From contig NC_063166.1 of NCBI RefSeq assembly GCF_023159225.1, positions 43,703,149 through 43,767,148 on the forward strand: DNA of 64,000 nt. The letters run 5' to 3'. Shown here in pieces: positions 35,701 to 44,700 of the stretch. A program made the position numbers and the translations under genes. Under the pieces are notes generated by a model that saw only the letters and a program-made list of their open reading frames with translations, ran no database searches and had not been told where the DNA came from. The DNA comes from Perognathus longimembris pacificus (lineage: Eukaryota; Chordata; Mammalia; Rodentia; Heteromyidae). The first letter of the stretch is position 1. Every line of letters starts with the position of its first letter.

Positions 35701-38700
35701 TGCACAAAGCCCTGGGTTCGATTCTTCAGTACCACATAAACAGAAAAGGCCAGGAGGGGCACAGTGAGCCCAAGAGTTAGAGTGCTAGCCTTGAGCAAAA
35801 AGAAGCCAGGAACAGTGCTCAGGCTCTGAGTTCAAGCCCCAGAACTGGCAATCAATCAATCAATAAATAAATAAATAGAAAATAGGGCTGGGAGTGTAGC
35901 TTAGTGTCAGAGTGCTTGCCTAGCATGCACGAAGCCCTCAGTACCACACAAACAGAAAGAGCCAGAAGGGGCACTACGGCTCAAGTGGTAAAGTACTAAT
36001 CTTGAGTGACAGAAGCTCAGGGACTGTGCCCAGGCCCTGAGTTCAAGCCCCAGACTGATTAAACAAACAAAATAAAAACAGGCGCCGATGGCTCACACCT
36101 TAATAGGAGGCTGAGATATGAGGATCATGGTTCACAGCCAGCCCGGGCAGGCAAATTCATGATACTCTTATCTTCAATTAACCAACAGAAAACTGGAAGT
36201 GGTGCTGTGGCTCAAGTAGTAGAGCACTAGCCTTCAGCTGAAGTGCTCAGGGACAGCATCTAGGCCAAGTTCAAGCCCGACATACATACATACATACATA
36301 CATACATACATACATACATACATACATACATACATACAATAAAATAATGGCAAAGGATATGGCCTCACTTCAACTGCCAGTATAAAAAAAATTACAAAAG
36401 GGTTTACACTCTGATATTTTAAGTATCCCGTGGCTTATAAACAGTAATTACAAGCAGGTACTAGTGCTTATTCCTCTAACCCTAGCTACTTGGGTAGCTG
36501 AGATCTAGAGGATCATGGCTTGAGGACAGGCAGAAAAGTTTGGTAGACTCTATCTCCAAGTAACCAACAAAAGCAGGGCTGGAAACTGGGAGGCATGGCT
36601 CAAGTGACAGTTTTCCAGCCTTGAGCAAAAAGGCCAAGCAAGAACACGAGGTCCTGAGATAAAGCCCCAGTATTGTTCAAGTAGTGAGCACCAGCCTTAA
36701 GTGAGGGATGGGGGGACGCCCCGCAAAGGGGGCCGGGGGAAGCAGGGCTACTCAGTTGGCAGAGTACCAGCTTAACATACACAAAGAAACAAACAACAAA
36801 AACAGAAACATAGTGCTTGAGACCAACAGGAAAGATGAACTTGTTATATGAATTTTCAGGCACCCTCCTGCTGAACTAGTCCTCTAGCTCCATTCCTTCC
36901 TTTTTTTGCACTGCTTATTTTTTAGATAGTCCCACTTCCAACCTGGGCATGTACTTGAGCAGCAATTCTATTTTTCTCTCACTAACCAAACCAGTCTTGT
37001 AGGCTCTTCTGCCTGGATTCGCAGGGAACTGCTATCCTCCCAATCTCAGCACCCCCATAGCTAGGATGTCAGTTGCACTTCACCACCTCCAGCTATTAGT
37101 CTCTTAGAAATGGTCTCTTGTGTATGCATGGGCTAGCCTTGAACCAGTTCTCCTAATCTCAACATCCCAAGTAAATAGGATTATAGGTGTGAGCCACCAG
37201 TGTCTAACTCTGTGAATTTTTATTTTATTTTTTGTGCTGGTCCTGGGGCTTGAATTTAGGGCCTGGGAGCTATCCCTGAGCTTTTGTGCTCAAGGCTACT
37301 GGTCTATCACTTAAGCAAAAAATCCACTTCTGACTTTTTCTTTGGAGGGTAGGGGGGATGGGTTGGGCTGGTACTTAACTGAAGCTAACAGTCTAAAGGA
37401 CATTCCTGGCTGGCCGGCTTCAAACCAAGATCTTAAAAGATCTCAGCCTCCTAGTAGTTAGGATTATAGGCATGAGCCACCAGCACTCAGTCTCTGTGAA
37501 TTATTTTTGAAGAAAATGTGATTTTATTACAAAATATAATACAAAACATACAATGTGAGAACTAAGCCTTTTTTTTTTTAAGACAGGATCTTGCTAGGTA
37601 GCTCAGATTGGCCTCAAACTGGAGAACTCCTTGCCTCTACCTCCCAATTCCGTAATTATAGAGGAATGTATAACCATGCCCAGCAAGTTAACAGAATTTT
37701 TTTTGCCAGTCCTGGGGCTTGAACTCAGAGCCTGAGCAATGTCCCTGGCTTCTTTCTGCTCAAAGCTAGCACTCTACCACTTGAGCCACAGCACCACTTC
37801 TGGCCTTTTCTGTTTACGTGGTGCTAAGGAATGGAACCCAGGGCTTCATGCATGCTGGGTAAGCACTCTACCACTAAGCTACATTCCCAGCCCCAAGTTA
37901 ACAGAATTTTGATAATAATGATCCAATCAGCATCTTTCAATAAACAAATAAATCCTTAATAAATACATATAACTTAATAAGTGCTGCAGAATACTTAAGT
38001 GAATTTCATAACAAACAAAAAGCAGGACTGGAAACATGGCTAAAGTGGCAGAACATCAGCCAACTGAGCAAGCAAGAAGCAGACCAAGTACAAGGTCCTG
38101 AATTCAAAATCCAGTACCACCAAAAAAAAAAATGTCTATTTTATCTTGGGGTTGTAACTCAATGGTAGTATACGTACCTAGCATGCAAGAGTCCTGAGTT
38201 GGGTCCTGTACCATGGAAAAACAAAACAGTGGCTCATACCTGTCATCTTAGTTACTTTGGAGTCTGAGAAATGGCTGATTACAGTTTAAGGCCAGTCTGG
38301 GCAGAAAAGTTGAGAGATTCACTGCTGGGCACATGGCATGCACCTGTCATCCTAAACTACAGGGGATGGTAAGATTGGGAGGAGCTTTGTTCTGGGCCAG
38401 TCTGGACAGTAAAGCTCCACAAACTCCATCATAATGGAGAGAAATTGGATGCCTTGACACTTGCTTGTCATTCTAGTGAAAAAAAGGAAGCCTAAAGTAG
38501 ACAAATGAAGGTTAAAGTGTGCTCAATCAGGAAGTAAGACTCTATCTCAAAAGTAACCAATGAAAACCAGGGCTGGAGATATGGCTCAACTGTGAAACTC
38601 CTGCCTAACAAATAAGGCGTCCTAGATTCCATTTTATTTTAAATACATAATTTTCTGATACTAAGGAATTAATATGGTAAAATGTAATGTTGAAAAGTAT

Positions 38701-41700
38701 TGTATACAAATTATCATTTCATCTGTTTTTACTAAAATGATTACACAATTTAGTTTAACTATATTACAAAAATGAAATTCAGTCCCAGAGTATTCAAAAT
38801 AACATTTTGTTTCAAAGAAACTAGGATTCATACCATAAAAGCTTTGTCAGATGTGGTGGTGGTGAATATCTGTAATCTAACCACTTAGGATGCTAAGGCA
38901 GGAATTTTAAGAGTGTTGAGTGAAGGGCCCAGCTATGGCTAGAGTGAGATCCTGTCCAAAAAAAATTTTTTTCACAAAAAGCTGCTGGCCAAGGCAAGAC
39001 TAAGAAGATTCATCCTCTTTTCAAAAAGGAATCTTCTGAGCAAGTAGGATGTCAGACAACAGAAAACAGCCCTTTGGGGGCTGGGAATATGGCCTAGTGG
39101 CAAGAATGCTTGACTCGTATACATGAAGCCCTGGGTTCGATTCCCCAGCACCACATATATAGAAAATGGCCAGAAGTGGTGCTGTGGCTCAAGTGGCAGA
39201 GTGCTAGCCTTGAGCAAAAAAAAGCCAGGGACAGTATTCAGACCCTGAGTCCACGCCCCAGGACTGGCAACAAAAATAAAACAAATAAACAAAAAAAGAT
39301 GCATTATACTTACAAACTGATATGTTAGATTGAAACTCTTTTGAACAACTACTTAATGTTAATAAAAATTAATTAATTAAAAAAAGAAAACCCTTTGATC
39401 ACCATGGATGAAAGGCATAGTAGGATAAGAGCAAAGCTGTACTTAAAACATTCAGACACATGCAATCTGGACTGGCAAAATTCAAAAGGGCAGTAATAAG
39501 GCTAGACGTACTAGCAGCAGCATCGAATACAGTGGTTTGGCTAAGTGGCACCAGGGCAGCTTAAGAACTCAGAACCCAAGTTCCTTCTCTAAAACCTGAC
39601 AGCTATTGCATCAGGATTAGTTAGGGTACAGGGATCAGAACCGAAAGAGCTCCAACAGCTCATCTCTAAACTTACCTTCTACAGACAGAAGCAACTTAAG
39701 TAATTGTAGGGCAGTATATAGGTAAAATAAACAACTATGAAGGACAGGGTAGGAAAAAAATGACAAAGCAACATTTGAGTATCATTCATATTTCTATAAT
39801 TTTTTTAAAAATTAAAAACAATTATCCCAGCTCTTGGGGAGGCTGAGGCAGGAGATGGCAGCAAGTTCAAGACTAGCATAGGCTATACACCAAGATTCTG
39901 TCTAAAAAAGAAATGTTATCTAAGAAAACTCATGTAACTCCAACAAAAATCCCATAAAAACAAAAACAACTGTTCTTCCTTGGTGAATATCTCCAGGAAG
40001 CAAACTAACCTTGGTGCAAACTACTAGTACCGGAATGCCCAGGTTATGTGTAAGTGTGTCCGCACCCAGAGGTAAAACGATACTGTCGCCTCTGTCCTCC
40101 TGTGCTGCAGTGTTTCTTCTCTGAGGAGAAGCTGGAAAGTCTTCTCCTGGTTCTACGTATTCTTGAAAGTCCCTAATCACTGAAAATCAAAGGAAACAGA
40201 TTTAGAAACCATTTATTTCAGCAAGTAGCTTTTTTTTTTTTTGCCATAATCTAAATACATGCATCATCAGAACTTATGCTTAGCCTTAAGTAAGAGAAGA
40301 AACAAGAGGTTTTTGAGAAATGTTTCAAGGGAGCACATGAACAGTGGGCACACATTAATAACAGTGAGGCTCAATACTGTACTGACAGCTTCAAAGAGTA
40401 GGGTTCTTGTAGTGCTAGTTTAACCTGTGGGAATGACTTTGGGCAAAGCACACTTTGGCTCTGGTCCTCTACCATCTACACAGGAAAGGCACTGCAAGGA
40501 CAGAAGAAAAAAAAAAATCCTACAATTTAGAATACAGTGCTACTTTCTAATATTAGCTTCCTTTCTCTAAGTCCTTTATTCACATCTCTTTTTACCTAGG
40601 TTCAATCTTGGAGCCATATTAATTCCTTAACATTGGTAAAAGTTATAAGAGACATTACCAATGCTGATAAAACTATTACAAGTCACTTGTGACTTGTCAA
40701 AATAATCATTTGAAAAAAAGTAGGTATATCTTTCAGTCATTTCTCCTTACCTGTTCACTTTACAATTGGGTTTATGCTCCAAAAGGAACTTTTCCTGGCC
40801 TATGCCCAGGGTGTGTTCTACATCATTCATGCCAACCAGCTCTGAGAACATGTCAATACTTTGCCTGACCTTTTCAAAAGTCTCTTTTGACAGAATAAAA
40901 TCTCTTGTTGAGATCACCACCTGGGAATTTGCCGTTCATAGCCATCACCCTAACACAGACCTGAACCCTGGAGGCACCAGCCTTGGAAACTTCTGGGTAT
41001 GCCCAAGATGCAGGAGGGGCCAGAGGAAACCATAGCACTCTCTGGCCCCAGTGACCATTCTCGTGGTAATGATGGGAACTTTTGCCAGCCACACTGGACG
41101 GTCCCAGGCTGAGGGGCCCTTGATTATGACATGTCGCCCCCTTGAGAGCAGGAAGTAGCTACAGAAGAAGAGACCTCCACCCATACTCCCTGCCTGGTGG
41201 CCGCCAGTGTCATAATTTTAAAAAAACAAAAGGGGGGGTATTCCCCAGGATTAATTAAGGATAGTTATGCTTACGTTAATTATCAAGAATTTTTAAATCA
41301 TCCTGAATCAGTGTGGGATGGAGTTCTGTATATGTGTTTTTCCAGATTGGAAAATTAAACCCAGAGCACCCGCTCTGGAGAAATGTTTTCTTCTTGTTCT
41401 CTCCAGGAAAAGGAGGACCATGCTAGACTTCTGCTCTTCCATGGAAATATGGAAAGTAGGACTGCATACGGTAGGAGGCAACCAAGCTTCCTTTCCTTGT
41501 TTGCTTTCTAGATTCTTTCTTGAGCATCTCATGGCTCAATGTTTTGCCGTGGCAATACTGCCTACAGCGTCACAGAAAAAAACTAAAGGAATTTTGCACC
41601 GTGCTTCTTCCTTTCCTCTCCCCATGCTGCTAGACTTGGGGAGTCCCGTTGGAAAGAAAATAGGAGCTGAGGGTACTGACACTCAACCCCAATGTTTTAT

Positions 41701-44700
41701 GATAGAAAAGTTTTTTTTTAAAGTAAGCGCAAAGGTTTAGCACCTTGGCTTCAATGTTTATATAAAAGAATGTTTTACTAATCACTTATGTTTAAGTTAC
41801 CAGCTACTAGGGATGCCAGAGCTCCAGCCTACTTCTACTTCACCACCAAAAGAGGGCTGATGTCTGCACCTTCCTGCACTTGGCAGAAACCAGCTGAGGA
41901 TTCCGACTTCTGGACAAAGCCAGACGGATGGACCCTTACCTACCCCTCACCCCAGTTTTGTGGAAGGGGCCCCACAGATCTTATGTCAGCATTTGCCTTA
42001 TGCCCACATATGCCATGTGTTTACAGCATCCCCTGCTCATTTAAAAAACAAAAAGGGGGAGATGTTGGGGACTGTTTTGGCCTTCGTGGGGGAAGGGTGC
42101 CAAGAGCGAGAGACACTGTCCTTCCCCCAGCCCTGGGACAGTGTGGGAGGGAGCCCCTCCCACCTTCCGGCCTCAACCGGAAAAGAAGCCCCCCACCCCT
42201 GAGGGGCGAACACGTGCGTGCCACCATGATGGGGTTGTCCCACCCACAAAGGAAGTTTCATGACATCACCTGATGGACATGGTCTTTAGCCTATGACTGG
42301 CCCTTTGGCCAGCCCCCTTTCTTTCCCGCCATCACTTCTATATAAGTCACTTTCCCTATTAAAGATTTTGAGACGCATTCCACCAAAAAAAAAAAAAAAA
42401 AAAAAGTAGGCATAAATGTAACAAGAGCTTTAGGAGGCAAGCACTCTTGCCACTAGGCCATATTCCCAGTCCCTAGTAACAAGAGCTTTAATAGTGTGCA
42501 CTATGACTGAATAATTACCTTTTCAAGAATTTTCAAGGATACAATGGGAATTTCCATATAACAGTGTTTTTCATATTTAAGAGCAAAACAACAATTCAGG
42601 AAACAAAATACCCACTGCGTAGGATTAAAATAGAATATGAGAAAATGTTATATAAATTTCAAGTTTACAGAGAATATTTAATAGGAAAATAATACTATAG
42701 TGGGGTGGAAGGAGAGGGGGAGGTAAGAGAAGGGAAAGATGGGAGGGAAGGAGGGAGGGAGGGAGGGAGGGAGGAAGGGGGGAGGGGGGAGGGGGGGAGA
42801 GAGAGAGAGAATAAAAAACCAAAATACAATATAACACCAACTTTACCAGGAAAGATATACTAAAGAATATTTTATGTATATTAATATGTATATGTTTACT
42901 ACTTACAAAATTGGGGAGAAAGGTACTTTTTTTTTTAAAGTAATGATAGACCAGATCCTTTTTGGCTTATAAATACTGACTTGTGAAGGAAAATTTGTGA
43001 ACTTATATTGGGTGAAGGAAGATGGAGTCCTGGGTAGTTGAGTATAAGTCCTCCAGAACACAGACTGGTGGCTACCTTTTATGAAAGTCAGAGTTTGAAA
43101 TTTAACAGTGGTAGGGAAAGGGTGACACTGTCCAAAAAGAAATGTACTGATTACCTCATCTTATATAACTGTAACCCCTCTGTGTATTACCTTTATAATA
43201 AAAACAAATAATTAAAGCTAAATCTAACAGTGGCTCTCAAATTTTAGTATGTACCAGAACCATCCAATAAATTTATTGTCACATTACTAGTTCTACCTTC
43301 AAAAGCTGTTTTTGTTGTTGTTAGTTTTTGTTGTTGTCATTATTCTCTTTCTCTTCAGCTTTTTTTTTGGGGGGGGGGTTAACTGTATATTTTTTTTGTT
43401 TTTATTTTTTTGGTACTGAGGATCAAACCCAGGACATTGCACTTGCTAGGCAAGTACTTTGCCACTCAGCTACATCCCAGCCCTCTTTTCTTTTTTGTGA
43501 CACTGTTCATTAAGTCAGGTTACTAGCTCTACCTTCAACAGCTGGTTTTTGTTTTGTTTTGTTAGTTTGTTATTCTCTTTTCTTTTTGGTGACAATGAAG
43601 CTTTAACTCGGGGCATTCTGTTCTCACTTAGCTTTTTTTGCTCACTGCTAGCAACTCCTACCATTTTAGCCATTGGATTTTTGCTGTTAGTTGGAGATAA
43701 GAATTACTTGGATATATTTGTCTGCCTGGGCTGGCTCTAAAACTCAATCCTCAGATCTCAGCCTCCTGAGTAGCTAAAATTACAGGCGTGAGCCACTGGT
43801 GTCCAGCCCAACAGAGTCTCAAATCCTGCCCAGGCATGACTGAGCTGTGTTAATTTTAGGCTTTCAGTCACTGCTTGGACAAAAAGGCTCAAGATACAGT
43901 GTCTAGCTTCCTTCTGTTAAGATGGAGTTTCATGGACGTTTTTTGTGCAGACTTGCCTGGAACTGTGGTCCTCCTAATCTCAGCCTTTCACACAGTTTAA
44001 GATGACAAATGCCTGCTACTGCGCTCAGCTATGAATTGAGAAAGGGATCTGGCAAGCTTTTCTGCCTAGGATGGACTGGAACCACAATCTTCCGTGAACT
44101 ACTCTGGCTTCCTCTCCTTACTACCTCCAAACAGGTATTGCTATGTAGTCCTGGAATTCCCTATCCTCTTGCCTTAGACTCCAGAGGACTGGGATTACAG
44201 GTCTATACCACTACCCTGGCTAAAAGTTTTCAACTGGGGGAAAAAAAGTTTTCAACTGGAGTGTGTTTCTGACAAGTTCCCAGTTTCTCAGCTGTACTGA
44301 TAGTGCTATGCTGCAGAGATGGAGGTCATAAATCAATGTTTTAGTATAAACTTAGGCTCAGAAGCACTGGGGAGTGAAAACAAAAGAATAACCCTAAATC
44401 CATGGTTACTATAGAAGGAAAACTACAGATTAAAAGTGTTTAGAAATAACTGAGCATAACCCCAGCCCTCAGAATGCTGAGGCTAGTCTTTCAAGTTTGA
44501 AGCCAGTCTGAGTTGCAGAATAAAATTGTGTCAGAAAAAAAAATTAGACATTTCCAGTGACTTAGAACATAATCTTGTAAGTTTTTACTGGTTCCTTATG
44601 TAAAAATCCTAGCTAACAATGACAAAGCCTTTAAGTATTTTCTTATGCAGAGTAAAACTCTGGAAAGTGAAGAGCTCTGGGTGAAGTTTAAAAATGTTAT

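Noticed and set aside
36281..36338. Regular short repeats as a CRISPR-like array
   Set aside because: A simple (CATA)n microsatellite with no spacers, in a mammalian intron.
41318..41740. 140-residue frame inside the ERV-derived insertion
   Set aside because: It shows no retroviral motif I can recognise and no sensible domain pattern. It is left as unrecognised sequence within the insertion.
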